NCBI GenBank assembly: GCA_937871295.1 | Contig: CALMRE010000196.1 | Location: forward strand, 1-51,993 | Direction of reading: 5' to 3' | DNA: 51,993 nt | Source of the DNA: an uncultured bacterium | GTDB lineage: Bacteria > UBP6 > UBA1177 > JAKLFG01 | Part shown: positions 17,710 to 26,525 of the stretch, piece by piece | How the letters are laid out: each line of letters starts with the position of its first letter | Position numbering within the stretch: the stretch's first letter is position 1 | Position numbers and translations under genes: made by a program | The notes under the pieces: generated by a model | Seen by the model: only the letters and a program-made list of their open reading frames with translations | Databases searched by the model: none | Told to the model about the DNA's origin: nothing

Positions 17710-18879
17710 ATGACCCGTTCCTGTTTTCTTCCGTTCTGTTTTGCGGCGGCGTTTCTTGCCTGTGAGAATCAGACCGGACGGCCGATCTATCAGGATGCCG
17801 ACCTCGTCTTCGACAAAGATCAGACCGGGCAGGACGATCCGTCGGATCTGCCGGACGATCCGGTTGCCGATGATATTCTCTATGATGATGTGCCTGATCT
17901 GTCGGACGACCGCATCGACGAAGATAGCTACGATGAAGATATGGCCGATGAGGACCTCGTCGAGGAAGAGCAGGCGCTCCCCGACTTCGACATCGTGCTG
18001 GGCGACTGTCCTGAACTTACGGCGGGATGGAACACCGATTTTATCGTGAACGGCGAGGAATCGAAGGCGCTCGTCCGTTCCTTCATTTTGTCCCTTCCCG
18101 ACGGCATCGCGATGAAACGCGGCTGGCCGGTCGTCTTCAACTGGCACGGCGTCGGGGTCACGGCCGATAACTTTCTCCCGATGCTCGACACCTGGCAGAA
18201 CAACGACATCATGCCGTTCATCCTCGTCACTCCCGAAGATAACAACCTGCAGATGGCGACGGTGCCGCCGCAGGGGGTCGACTGGGACAACCTTGTTCTC
18301 GACAACGGCAGCATCGAGGCGGAACTGTACGACCGGCTCATCGAATGTCTCGACCGGCAGTTCGGCGTCGACTACACCCACATCCATCTCACCGGCTTCT
18401 CGGCCGGCTCGATAGCCTGCGACAGTCTCGGGGTGATGCGCGGCGAACAGATCGCCTCGATCTTCACCTATTCGGGCGCCTATTTCTCGAACCCCGAAAA
18501 CCCCGCCGATCTCGGCGCCGCGTTCTCCGGTTTTATCAAGTGGCCGCCGCTCGACACCGCCAACAAGTTCGTACAGGTGCTCGTTCACGGCGCCGGCGAC
18601 GCGAACTGCGGCACCCGCAACGGCTGCGACATCTGGAGTACGATCGGTCTTTCCGTGAATTTCGAACACATGGCCGAATTCGACGCCCCCTACCTAAGCG
18701 GTCTCGGTCACGATGTCATCCTCTGCGACCATGATCAGGGACACCTCATGACGGGGGTGACGCAGCCCTCCTTGATACAGTTCTTTAAGGATCATCCGCT
18801 CGGCACCGATATATCGCCCTACCGCAACGGGCTGACCGGCCAGTTCGCCGAATTCTGTGCTTTGGTGCCGGCGCAATGA
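17710..18879 (+). CDS. Lipoprotein with acidic linker and esterase-like alpha/beta-hydrolase domain
   Basis: 389 residues. A lipoprotein signal ends in FLAC (Cys18), followed by an extremely Asp/Glu-rich stretch at about residues 29-97, probably a flexible linker that also binds Ca2+. The rest is an alpha/beta-hydrolase resembling LpqC/PHB-depolymerase-type esterases: oxyanion region VFNWHGVGV, nucleophile motif GFSAGS (Ser231), and C-terminal His residues (GLGHDV, DQGH) that may supply the catalytic His. Substrate unknown. Cys pairs late in the chain suggest disulfides outside the cytoplasm. The stop is overlapped by an ATGA and the acyltransferase gene follows at once, so both share a message. 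Confidence 0.75.
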   Translation: MTRSCFLPFCFAAAFLACENQTGRPIYQDADLVFDKDQTGQDDPSDLPDDPVADDILYDDVPDLSDDRIDEDSYDEDMADEDLVEEEQALPDFDIVLGDCPELTAGWNTDFIVNGEESKALVRSFILSLPDGIAMKRGWPVVFNWHGVGVTADNFLPMLDTWQNNDIMPFILVTPEDNNLQMATVPPQGVDWDNLVLDNGSIEAELYDRLIECLDRQFGVDYTHIHLTGFSAGSIACDSLGVMRGEQIASIFTYSGAYFSNPENPADLGAAFSGFIKWPPLDTANKFVQVLVHGAGDANCGTRNGCDIWSTIGLSVNFEHMAEFDAPYLSGLGHDVILCDHDQGHLMTGVTQPSLIQFFKDHPLGTDISPYRNGLTGQFAEFCALVPAQ

Positions 18880-18899
18880 CCGATAGAGGGGAGGAGCAG

Positions 18900-19706
18900 A
18901 TGGAGATACCGGTCTATTTCCCCGGCGATCGCTACGAAACGCCGGAAAATATCGCGCGCCCTTTTCTCGACAAATTGCTTCTCGGGAGCCGCTGGTACTT
19001 CTATCTTTCCCTGATCGACATTCAGCGTCGTCACGCCCCGCTGGCACGGGCCGGGAAGTACAACCGCGCTCTGTGGGCCGCCGGCAGTATGGAAGCGTTC
19101 CGCCGCGCCGAATCGGTCGGCTGTCGCTTCCGCATGAGCGGCATCGACAACATCCGGAAGGATCCCGAAAAACCGCTCGTCATCATCAGCAATCACATGT
19201 CGACGCTCGAAACTATAGTCTTTCCGGGCATTTTTGCCGGTCTGCGTCCCATCACCTTCGTCATCAAGGAAAGCATCGTGCGCAACCCGCTTTTCCGCGA
19301 CATCATGAAGGCGACCGATCCCATCGTCGTTTCACGCAAGAACCCGCGCGACGATCTGAAAAAGGTGATGAGTGAAGGAGTGGAACACCTGAAAAAGGGA
19401 ACCTCGGTCATCGTCTTCCCGCAGTCGACCCGCACCGACGGGTTCGATCCGGCCCATTTCAACTCGATGGGGGCGAAACTGGCGAAAACGGCGGGGGCGC
19501 GCCTGATGCCGGGCGCCATCAAAACCGACTTCTGGGGCAACGGCGGGATCAAGGCTTTCAAGGAGTTCGGCCCTCTCCACCGCGACCGTATCGTCCATAT
19601 GGAGTTCGGCGAACCGATCTCCCTGACGGGGAACGGCTCGGAAGAACATCTCGCGACCATCGAGTTCATCCGGACACGGATGGAACGCTGGCAAAGCGAA
19701 AAATAA
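18900..19706 (+). CDS. PlsC-type lysophospholipid acyltransferase
   Basis: Membrane-associated acyltransferase of the PlsC/LPLAT family, making phosphatidic acid or acylating a related lysolipid. 268 residues. The catalytic H(x4)D/E box appears as NHMSTLE (98-104), and a second block as FPQSTRT, where families have FPEGTRS; the Glu-to-Gln and Gly-to-Ser changes are unusual and may reflect a different acceptor. I prefer ATG 18900, which has GGGGAGG at 18888-18894; an ATGA-coupled start at 18876 is also possible and would add eight residues. It is cotranscribed with the upstream lipoprotein. Confidence 0.83.
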   Translation: MEIPVYFPGDRYETPENIARPFLDKLLLGSRWYFYLSLIDIQRRHAPLARAGKYNRALWAAGSMEAFRRAESVGCRFRMSGIDNIRKDPEKPLVIISNHMSTLETIVFPGIFAGLRPITFVIKESIVRNPLFRDIMKATDPIVVSRKNPRDDLKKVMSEGVEHLKKGTSVIVFPQSTRTDGFDPAHFNSMGAKLAKTAGARLMPGAIKTDFWGNGGIKAFKEFGPLHRDRIVHMEFGEPISLTGNGSEEHLATIEFIRTRMERWQSEK

Positions 19707-19707
19707 G

Positions 19708-19735
19708 TTGACATTCAGCCGCCCATCATTATAGT
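19708..19735 (+). promoter_or_regulatory. Promoter of rpsO-pnp
   Basis: TTGACA at 19708-19713, 16 nt spacer, TATAGT at 19730-19735, overlapping the end of the acyltransferase gene and 55 nt upstream of rpsO. Confidence 0.7.
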
Positions 19736-19790
19736 ACCGCCCGTTACTTTGTTGTATTGATTGAACTTTAGTTTCCAACGGAGGAAACGG

Positions 19791-20057
19791 ATGCTGGAGA
19801 AAGCAGCCAAACAGAACGTCATCGCCAAATTCAAAGTGCATGACAAGGATTCCGGATCGCCGGAGGTGCAGATCGCCCTTCTGACGACCCGCATCAATGA
19901 GCTCACCGAGCACTTCAAGATCCACAAAAAGGACAACCACGGTCGTCTCGGCCTGCTCAAGATGGTCGGCAAGCGCACGAAACTCCTCAGATATCTGAAG
20001 GACAACAATTTCGCCCGCTACGCCGATCTCATCAAAGAACTCGGTCTGAGAAAGTAG
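19791..20057 (+). CDS. rpsO: 30S ribosomal protein S15
   Basis: Primary 16S rRNA-binding protein of the small-subunit platform. 88 residues against a usual 89, with the conserved core [29 protein letters not shown] and [11 protein letters not shown] start at ATG 19791 (GGAGG upstream, family N-terminus) rather than ten codons earlier. pnp follows, the widespread rpsO-pnp order; in enterobacteria S15 regulates its own translation through the leader, which cannot be confirmed here. Confidence 0.97.
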   Translation: MLEKAAKQNVIAKFKVHDKDSGSPEVQIALLTTRINELTEHFKIHKKDNHGRLGLLKMVGKRTKLLRYLKDNNFARYADLIKELGLRK

Positions 20058-20058
20058 C

Positions 20059-20074
20059 GTACACCCTTGTGTAC
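20059..20074 (+). promoter_or_regulatory. rpsO-pnp intercistronic hairpin
   Basis: Perfect inverted repeat GTACAC-CCTT-GTGTAC two bases after the rpsO stop and with no T-run after it. Its location matches the hairpin that RNase III cuts upstream of pnp in E. coli, so it may be a processing or stability element rather than a terminator. Confidence 0.45.
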
Positions 20075-20113
20075 CGCGCACTATCCTGAACCGCACCCAC
20101 AAAAGAGGTACTT

Positions 20114-22348
20114 ATGAGAACACATCTCACCGAATCGATCGTATTTGAGGGAACGCCCCTTGTCCTTGAAACGGGCAAATACGCCAAACAGGCCGACGGC
20201 GCCATCTGGTGCCGCTACGGCAACTCGGTCCTGCTCGCAACGGTCGTCGCTTCCAAAGGCGATGTCCCGGCCACGCAGGATTTCTTTCCGCTGACGGTCG
20301 ACTACATCGAGAAATTCTATGCGGCGGGCCGCTTCCCCGGCGGCTTCCTGAAGCGCGAAAGTCAACCGAACACCGACGAAAAACTGGCGGCCCGCATCAT
20401 CGACCGCCCCATCCGCCCGCTCTTCCCCTCGTGGTACCGCAGCGAAACGCAGATACTGGTGAACCTCTTCTCGCACGACGAGAACTGCGACCCGCGCGTC
20501 GTCGCCATCACCGCCGCCTCGGCGGCGCTCATGATCTCCGAGGTCCCCTTTCTCGGCCCCATCGGCGGTGTGCGTGTCGTTCTGAAGGAGGGCGAATACC
20601 ACATCAATCCCAACGCCGCGATACAGCAGGAGTCCCGGCTTAACATCATCATGGCGGCCAACCGCGACTCGATACTGATGGTCGAGGGCGAGGCGCGCGA
20701 GGCCTCCGAAGAGGAGATCGCCGAGGCGCTTTCCCGCGGTCACAAGGCGATCCTGCCGCTCGTCGAGATGCAGGAGGCGCTCATGGCGAAGGTCGCGCCG
20801 GTCAAACGGCAGGACCCGCAGAATCCCGAGGACGCGGCGCTCCGCAACTTCATCGAACTGTTCGCGGCCGACCGGCTCAAAGAAGCGCTCGGCATCCGGG
20901 AAAAACTGGCCCGTTACGAGGCGATAAAAGAGGTCAAAAAAGCGGTCGGCGAACGGGTCGCCGAATCGCTGGCGGGCGGCGCCCAGTTCCTGAACGCCGA
21001 GGACCCCGAAAAGGTCCGGAACCGCGCCAACGGCATGTTCGAGGATGTCCTTAAAAAGACCATGCGCCGCATGATCACCGAGGACGAAAGCCGTATCGAC
21101 GGACGCGGCCCGCGCGATATCCGTCCGATCTGGGCCGAGGTCGGCGTACTGCCGCAGGTCCACGGTTCGGCGATCTTCACCCGCGGCGAGACCCAGTCGC
21201 TGGGCACCATCACCCTCGGGGTCACCTCCGACGAACAGCGGGTCGACACGGTGCTTGAAGAGACCCGCAAACCCTTCATGCTCCACTACAACTTCCCCTC
21301 CTTCTCGGTGGGCGAGGTCGGACGCCTCCGCGCGCCGGGCCGCCGCGAGATAGGCCACGGCAACCTCGCCGAACGGGCGCTCAAGACGCTGATGCCGTCC
21401 AAAGAAGAGTTCCCCTATACCGTCCGCGTCGTTTCCGAGATACTCGAGTCGAACGGTTCCTCTTCGATGGCCAGCGTCTGTTCCGGCTGCCTCTCCCTCA
21501 TGGACGCCGGGGTCCCCTTCAAAAAGCATGTCGCGGGCATCGCGATGGGCCTCATCAAAGAGGGTAACGAGTACGCGATCCTCTCCGATATCATGGGCGA
21601 CGAGGATCACCTCGGCGATATGGACTTCAAGGTGGCCGGGACCAAGGACGGCATCACCGCGATACAGATGGACATCAAGATCGACGGCCTCCCGCAGGAG
21701 GTCATGCGCCGGGCCCTCGCACAGGCGCGTGAAGGGCGGCTCCACATCATCGGCGAAATGGAAAAAGCATTGCCGGAACACCGTCCGGAACTTTCCCCGC
21801 TCGCCCCGAAACTGGTCACCATCCACATCAACCCCGAGCGGATACGCGACCTCATCGGGACCGGCGGCAAGAACATCAAATCGATCGTCGAGAAGACCGG
21901 CGCCGAGATCGAGGTCCAGCAGGACGGCTCGGTACTCATCGCCGCCAAGGACGGCGCAGTGCTCGATGCGGCCATCGCGATGGTCAAGTCCTTCACCGAC
22001 GAACCGGAGAAGGGCAAGGTCTACGAAGGTGTGGTCAACCGCATCGAGGAATACGGCGCCTTCGTCGAGGTCATGCCGGGCCAGACCGGCCTGCTCCATG
22101 TCAGCCGCATTGCCGATAAACGGATCGAGAATGTCGGCGACGTGCTCAAACTCGGTGATACGATACGCGTGATCGTCGTCGAACTCGAAGGGGCCGGCAA
22201 GTTCAAACTCAGCATGAAGCCCTCCGACTTCGAGCGCGATTTCACCAAGGATGACGGCGAAGAACCGCGCCGCGAGCGCCGCCCCGACCGCGACCGTGGA
22301 CGCGACCGCGACCGTAAGCCCCACGGCGACCGGAAAGACCGCTCGTAA
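20114..22348 (+). CDS. pnp: Polynucleotide phosphorylase
   Basis: 3'-5' phosphorolytic exoribonuclease, trimeric core of RNA decay. 744 residues with the full domain order: first RNase PH-like domain (about 10-230), helical linker, second catalytic RNase PH domain (about 320-555), KH domain with the GTGGKNIKSI loop, and S1 domain (GKVYEGVVNRIEEYGAF onward). The C-terminus is an Arg/Asp-rich tail (repeats of RDRGRD type), as in many degradosome-associated or unstructured PNPase tails. Normal length. It is cotranscribed with rpsO; dut starts one base after its stop. Confidence 0.97.
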   Translation: MRTHLTESIVFEGTPLVLETGKYAKQADGAIWCRYGNSVLLATVVASKGDVPATQDFFPLTVDYIEKFYAAGRFPGGFLKRESQPNTDEKLAARIIDRPIRPLFPSWYRSETQILVNLFSHDENCDPRVVAITAASAALMISEVPFLGPIGGVRVVLKEGEYHINPNAAIQQESRLNIIMAANRDSILMVEGEAREASEEEIAEALSRGHKAILPLVEMQEALMAKVAPVKRQDPQNPEDAALRNFIELFAADRLKEALGIREKLARYEAIKEVKKAVGERVAESLAGGAQFLNAEDPEKVRNRANGMFEDVLKKTMRRMITEDESRIDGRGPRDIRPIWAEVGVLPQVHGSAIFTRGETQSLGTITLGVTSDEQRVDTVLEETRKPFMLHYNFPSFSVGEVGRLRAPGRREIGHGNLAERALKTLMPSKEEFPYTVRVVSEILESNGSSSMASVCSGCLSLMDAGVPFKKHVAGIAMGLIKEGNEYAILSDIMGDEDHLGDMDFKVAGTKDGITAIQMDIKIDGLPQEVMRRALAQAREGRLHIIGEMEKALPEHRPELSPLAPKLVTIHINPERIRDLIGTGGKNIKSIVEKTGAEIEVQQDGSVLIAAKDGAVLDAAIAMVKSFTDEPEKGKVYEGVVNRIEEYGAFVEVMPGQTGLLHVSRIADKRIENVGDVLKLGDTIRVIVVELEGAGKFKLSMKPSDFERDFTKDDGEEPRRERRPDRDRGRDRDRKPHGDRKDRS

Positions 22349-22349
22349 T

Positions 22350-22787
22350 ATGACCGGCGGCGTCATCGTCAGGATAACCGCCGCTCCCGGCATCACCCTC
22401 CCCGCCTATCAGACCATCGGTTCCTCCGGAGCCGATGTACGCGCCGCCACCGATACCGTCATCCCGGCTCACGGCTGGGGCGCCGTCCCGACGGGGCTCT
22501 TCTGCGAGATACCGCCGGGGTGGGAACTGCAGGTCCGTTCACGCAGCGGACTGGCGCTCAAAGAAGGGATATTCGTCCTCAATTCGCCCGGCACCGTCGA
22601 CAGCGACTACCGCGGCGAGATAAAGGTCATCCTCGCCAATCTCTCCGATAAAGAGTTCACCGTGAAGGCGGGCGACCGGATCGCGCAACTGGTCCTCGCG
22701 AAGGTCGAGACGGCGCAGTTCACCGCCGCGGAAACGCTCTCCGGCACCGACCGCGGCGCGGGCGGCTTCGGCCACACGGGGAAATAA
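22350..22787 (+). CDS. dut: Deoxyuridine 5'-triphosphate nucleotidohydrolase (dUTPase)
   Basis: Hydrolyses dUTP to dUMP and pyrophosphate, protecting DNA from uracil and feeding dTMP synthesis. 145 residues, the typical trimeric dUTPase. All five motifs are visible: SSGADVRA, RSRSGLA, NSPGTVDSDYRGEI, GDRIAQLVL and the closing GAGGFGHTGK. ATG 22350 starts right after the pnp stop, so translation is probably coupled. The same window encodes a family 4 uracil-DNA glycosylase, which acts on the same problem. Confidence 0.96.
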   Translation: MTGGVIVRITAAPGITLPAYQTIGSSGADVRAATDTVIPAHGWGAVPTGLFCEIPPGWELQVRSRSGLALKEGIFVLNSPGTVDSDYRGEIKVILANLSDKEFTVKAGDRIAQLVLAKVETAQFTAAETLSGTDRGAGGFGHTGK

Positions 22788-22811
22788 GCAACTCCAGACG
22801 GTGGATGAGGT

Positions 22812-24980
22812 TTATTTTTGTGACACCGGTTTTACGGGAAGGATGAACTCGAAGCGGTCCTCCAGTTCACCTTCGTACAGGAAACGGTAACTTGCGTAGT
22901 TCGCCAGCACCTTCTTGACATAGTTGCGCGTCTGGAAGATCGGTATATTCTCTATCAGTTCGTCGAGCTCCATCCCCTCCATCCGTTTGAGCCAGCGGTC
23001 TATCTTGCCGGGACCGGCGTTGTAGGCGGCCGCCGCGAGCGCCATACTCCCCTGATACCGTTTCAGCAGGTTGCCGAGGAACTTCACGCCGAAGCGGGCG
23101 TTGGTGAAGGGCTTTTTCAGCAGGTCCACCGTCACCTTCCCGCCGTACTCCTCGTCTTTCGCAAGGAGTTGTGCGGTGCCGGGAAGCAGTTGCAGAATGC
23201 CGATGGCGTTGGACGGCGACACCGCTTTGGCCTCGAACATGCTCTCCTGCCGCGCGATGGAAAAGACAAAGAGCGGCGATACGCCGTAGAGCGCCGCGTG
23301 CGGCACGATCTCCTCCTCGTAGCCCACCGGGTACTGCATCCGGGCGATCTCACCCGAGAAACCGGTGGTGGTCGGCAGAGACCGTATGAAGGTCCCGGCA
23401 AGTCCGTAACTGCCCACCTCACGCGCGAGGAACGCGGCGAAAAGCCGGTCCTCGGTCATACCCGATCCGATCACCGTGTCGCGAACGATCCACAGCAGCG
23501 CCGCCGCCTTGTCGGCGCGGCCGTTCAGCCACAACGCGGCGACCCACTGCAGTTCGGGCTGGAACCGGTGTTCGGGGTTGATGAGCGGGGCGGAGGCGGG
23601 CCGATCGGGCATCTCGATGCCGATATTCTTGGCGCGAAGCCGCGAGGCGGCGAGCATCCCGTAGTAGGAAAGCGGCTGTTCGAGCGCTATATCGCGGAAG
23701 GCGGCGACCGCGGCGGCGTCGCGCCCCTGCTTTTCGTCGATGCGGGCGGTCCAGTAGCGGGCCCGCAGGCCGTCGTAGCTGTTGCGAAGACTCGCCTGCG
23801 TAATGTTCTGCAGTATGGAAAAGGCATCGTCGTACCGTTTTTGCAGGTAGCGTATCCAGAAAACGAGAAATTCTGCCACCTCGCGGTGTTCGGTCTCCGG
23901 ATGTTCCGCAAGCAGGCGAAGGTACAGTTCCTCGGCGCGGGGCCAGTTCTCGGTCAGTCGCTCCATGTCGGCGGCATAGTAAAGGAAATCATCGGCCTTC
24001 TCGGCGGTCGCCAGCCGCTCATAGCCCTTGAGATAGTAATCTATCGATTCGGGGTTCTTGCCGAGCGCCGCGTAGGAGTAGCCGCCCCAGCGGTAGAGAT
24101 CGCGCAGGTCCGCCTCGGTGAATTCGAAACGGTCGAGGTAGCCTTCGAGGTTCTGGTATATCTCTATCGCGTTCTGGTGTTCGCGCTGACGGGTGTTGGC
24201 CATCGCCCGCAGGAGACCGGCGCGCCAGTCGGTGATATCCTTCGCGGCGTCGCTTCTGGCGAACTTCTTGCCGATACGAAGACAGCGGTCATAGCGGAAG
24301 GCGCGGTAACTGGCGTACATCTGCCACAGCAGGTAGTCGCGTCGCTGGTCCTTCTTTCCTGCCCACGCGGCGGCGAACAGGAGGTCGATCTCGTCCTCGA
24401 AACCCTCCGAAAGTTTCATCCCGAGCCCCTTGAGGAACGCGAAGGCCTCCTCCGGATCCTTTTTCATCAGTTCGCGCAGATAGATGCGGATCACCCCCTC
24501 GTCGGCGACCGGCCGGTATTCCTGCATGAACTCGGCCATCCGTCCGAGTTCGGCCAGCCGTCGCAGGTAAAGCGGATGGAGCCGCGAGAAATAAGGTTCG
24601 CCGATATCGTTGATGAGGTCGCGGATCATCCCGGGATCGAGTTTCCGCCACCGGTCGGCGACAAAGAGATACACCGCGACGGCGCGCGACGCGGTCCCCG
24701 CCGGACTCGCCAATATACGCGGCGTGAATTCGGGATCGCCCTGACGGACTCCGGCCAGTTCCCCGTAGATGTCCACGGCCGGCACCTGCGGATCGAATAT
24801 CCGCTCCCCCGCGCCCATCAGGCAGGAAATGGTGTCGCCGCCGCCGCAAAAGATATCGCGGTCCTCGGAGGTAAAGGCGCGGTACGGGGCGAAAGCGGCC
24901 GCAAAGGAGATATCCTGCGGAGCGCCGCGCGAGAAATCGAGTTCGAGCGATATGAACAGGGCAAGAAGGAGCGCGCTCAT
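22812..24980 (-). CDS. Soluble lytic murein transglycosylase, Slt70-like
   Basis: Cleaves peptidoglycan to 1,6-anhydromuropeptides in the periplasm. 722 residues: a short N-terminal hydrophobic segment as export signal, a long all-helical TPR-like superhelix (the Slt70 U-domain) up to about residue 555, then a goose-type SLT domain with ARQES (catalytic Glu near 579), NAIGILQLLPGTA and AAAYNAGPGKIDRWL. Length is close to E. coli Slt (645) plus extra helices. Its ATG overlaps the stop of the upstream phosphatase gene as ATGA, so the two are co-translated. Confidence 0.92.
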   Translation of the reverse strand: MSALLLALFISLELDFSRGAPQDISFAAAFAPYRAFTSEDRDIFCGGGDTISCLMGAGERIFDPQVPAVDIYGELAGVRQGDPEFTPRILASPAGTASRAVAVYLFVADRWRKLDPGMIRDLINDIGEPYFSRLHPLYLRRLAELGRMAEFMQEYRPVADEGVIRIYLRELMKKDPEEAFAFLKGLGMKLSEGFEDEIDLLFAAAWAGKKDQRRDYLLWQMYASYRAFRYDRCLRIGKKFARSDAAKDITDWRAGLLRAMANTRQREHQNAIEIYQNLEGYLDRFEFTEADLRDLYRWGGYSYAALGKNPESIDYYLKGYERLATAEKADDFLYYAADMERLTENWPRAEELYLRLLAEHPETEHREVAEFLVFWIRYLQKRYDDAFSILQNITQASLRNSYDGLRARYWTARIDEKQGRDAAAVAAFRDIALEQPLSYYGMLAASRLRAKNIGIEMPDRPASAPLINPEHRFQPELQWVAALWLNGRADKAAALLWIVRDTVIGSGMTEDRLFAAFLAREVGSYGLAGTFIRSLPTTTGFSGEIARMQYPVGYEEEIVPHAALYGVSPLFVFSIARQESMFEAKAVSPSNAIGILQLLPGTAQLLAKDEEYGGKVTVDLLKKPFTNARFGVKFLGNLLKRYQGSMALAAAAYNAGPGKIDRWLKRMEGMELDELIENIPIFQTRNYVKKVLANYASYRFLYEGELEDRFEFILPVKPVSQK

Positions 24981-26227
24981 TTTTTCTCTATGTGGGAGAC
25001 CGAGGTAAGTATCTGTTCAGCCATCACGCGGCATATCTCCCACAGGAATTTCGCCGCGGCCGTCGGCGACTCTTCGAGCAGTTCCTTGATGATAGAACGG
25101 CGCACCACGATGAAGGTGGAGGGCTTGTCGACGAACAACGTGTAGTTCATCGGCTTTCCCGAGAAGAAGGAGACCTCGCCGATAAGACTGCCGGCGGTAA
25201 GCGCCTCTATCTGGCGCGACTTGCGCAGGACCGATACCTGCCCTTCGAGCATGATCAGCAGTTCCCCCTCGGGGTGTATCGGGAAGGAGAGAATGTCGTA
25301 CTTGTTCTGGGCGCGCACCTCCGACGAGGCGACCAGCCGTTCTATCTGCTCCTCGTCGAACCCGGAGAAAAGCGGTAGCGATCGCGCCACTCCCGCGACA
25401 TCGAGCAGTTTCTCGGCCGCCGCCGCCTCTTCGTCGGCCGCGCGCGCCGTGACGAAGATCGCCGAGAAATTGTCCTCGGCTCCGGCTTTGTAAACGGTGT
25501 CCATCAGCGCCTTTATCTCGCGGTCGAGGAACCGTTTTTCCTCCAGCGCATCGATGCCGGGGACCGACAATTGAAGGGTGAGCTCGGCGATACGCGCCGC
25601 GTCAAAGTAACGATGGACACCGTCGGAACATACCAGAAAACGGTCGTTCAGCCGTATCTCGAAATCACGCGTCTCGACCTCGATGGTGTCGTCGAGTCCC
25701 ACGGCGCGGGTCAGCGTATTGGAGAGCGAGCCGTCCAGCCCGTCGGGGGAGACGCCGTACCTGCGTTCATAGTCGCCGCGCATGGTGTGGTCGGTGGTCA
25801 ACTGGGTCATCACCGCGTTGCGGATGAGATACAGCCGCGAATCACCGACATGGAGCAGGAAACCCGCCGTGTCGATGGCCAGCAGCAGCGTGAGTGTCGT
25901 CCCCATCCTGCCGCAGGAGCCGCTCTTGTCGGCCTCCTGCCAGACGGCGGTGTTGGCGCGGATCGCCCCCTCGGCGATCAGGTCGAGCACCTTCTGACGG
26001 TTCTCGGGACTGCGGGTCAACCGGAAGGCCTGCACGACGGCGTAATGCTCGATGATGTGCCGCTCCAGCGTGTCGACCGCCAGTTGGGCCGCCACCTCGC
26101 CGTGCTTGCCGCCCCCCATGCCGTCGGCGACGATATAGAGTCCCTTTTCGGGCCACTCGAGTATCCAGTCCTCGTTGTTGGAGCGTTTTTTGCCGATATC
26201 GGTGATGCAGGATGAAACGAACCGCAT
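24977..26227 (-). CDS. PP2C-type protein phosphatase fused to a cyclic-nucleotide-binding-like domain
   Basis: 416 residues. Residues 1-262 form a PPM/PP2C Ser/Thr phosphatase with the metal-binding motifs VADGMGGG (33-40), HVGDSRLYL (127-134), CSDGVH and AEDNFSAI (250-257). Residues ~285-410 match a cNMP-binding fold, with IGEVSFFSGKPMNYTL where the phosphate-binding cassette normally has an Arg before Ala/Thr; that Arg is absent, so the ligand may not be cAMP or cGMP. I start at ATG 26227 (GGAG upstream) rather than seven codons earlier. No partner kinase is adjacent. Coupling to a lytic transglycosylase suggests control of cell-wall work, but this is inference. Confidence 0.85.
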   Translation of the reverse strand: MRFVSSCITDIGKKRSNNEDWILEWPEKGLYIVADGMGGGKHGEVAAQLAVDTLERHIIEHYAVVQAFRLTRSPENRQKVLDLIAEGAIRANTAVWQEADKSGSCGRMGTTLTLLLAIDTAGFLLHVGDSRLYLIRNAVMTQLTTDHTMRGDYERRYGVSPDGLDGSLSNTLTRAVGLDDTIEVETRDFEIRLNDRFLVCSDGVHRYFDAARIAELTLQLSVPGIDALEEKRFLDREIKALMDTVYKAGAEDNFSAIFVTARAADEEAAAAEKLLDVAGVARSLPLFSGFDEEQIERLVASSEVRAQNKYDILSFPIHPEGELLIMLEGQVSVLRKSRQIEALTAGSLIGEVSFFSGKPMNYTLFVDKPSTFIVVRRSIIKELLEESPTAAAKFLWEICRVMAEQILTSVSHIEKK

Positions 26228-26306
26228 GGATACTCCGTCATATCGCAAGAAGATAACGGAACGCTTTGCTCAAGTCAATTTTTGGGGTATTCCGGGAAAG
26301 AAAAAA

Positions 26307-26383
26307 TGGCGCGGTCGGCCGGACTTGAACCGGTGGCCTCCGACGTGACAGGCCGGCGTTATAACCAACTTAACTACGACCGC
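26307..26383 (-). tRNA. tRNA-Asp (GTC)
   Basis: 77 nt cloverleaf on the minus strand: acceptor GCGGTCG/CGACCGC, D stem GTTA/TAAC, anticodon stem CCGGC/GTCGG with loop CTGTCAC giving GTC, T loop TTCAAGT, discriminator G, CCA encoded at 26309-26307. The outermost T-stem pair appears to be A-C, a mismatch. A T-run follows the CCA. Confidence 0.93.
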
Positions 26384-26398
26384 GCCTCAAGGAACAAA

Positions 26399-26474
26399 TG
26401 GTGGGTGCTACAGGACTCGAACCTATGACCACCGGCGTGTAAAACCGATGCTCTACCAGCTGAGCTAAGCACCC
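26399..26474 (-). tRNA. tRNA-Val (TAC)
   Basis: 76 nt cloverleaf: acceptor GGGTGCT/AGCACCC, D stem GCTC/GAGC, anticodon stem TCGGT/GCCGG with loop TTTACAC giving TAC, T stem ATAGG/CCTGT with loop TTCGAGT, discriminator A, CCA encoded at 26401-26399. It precedes tRNA-Asp by 15 nt and they likely share a transcript. Confidence 0.94.
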
Positions 26475-26489
26475 GACCAGCGGGGCGTA

Positions 26490-26517
26490 TTCTTACCATG
26501 CACCGCGGCATTGTCAA
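26490..26517 (-). promoter_or_regulatory. Promoter of the tRNA-Val/tRNA-Asp unit
   Basis: Minus strand TTGACA at 26517-26512, 16 nt spacer, TAAGAA(T) at 26495-26490, about 15 nt before the tRNA-Val 5' end. Confidence 0.6.
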
Positions 26518-26525
26518 CATATTTT

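Noticed and set aside
26307-26383. tRNA-Asp as a pseudogene because of the A-C pair in the T stem
   Set aside because: All other stems, the anticodon loop, TTC loop and CCA are intact and it has a shared promoter, so it is probably functional.
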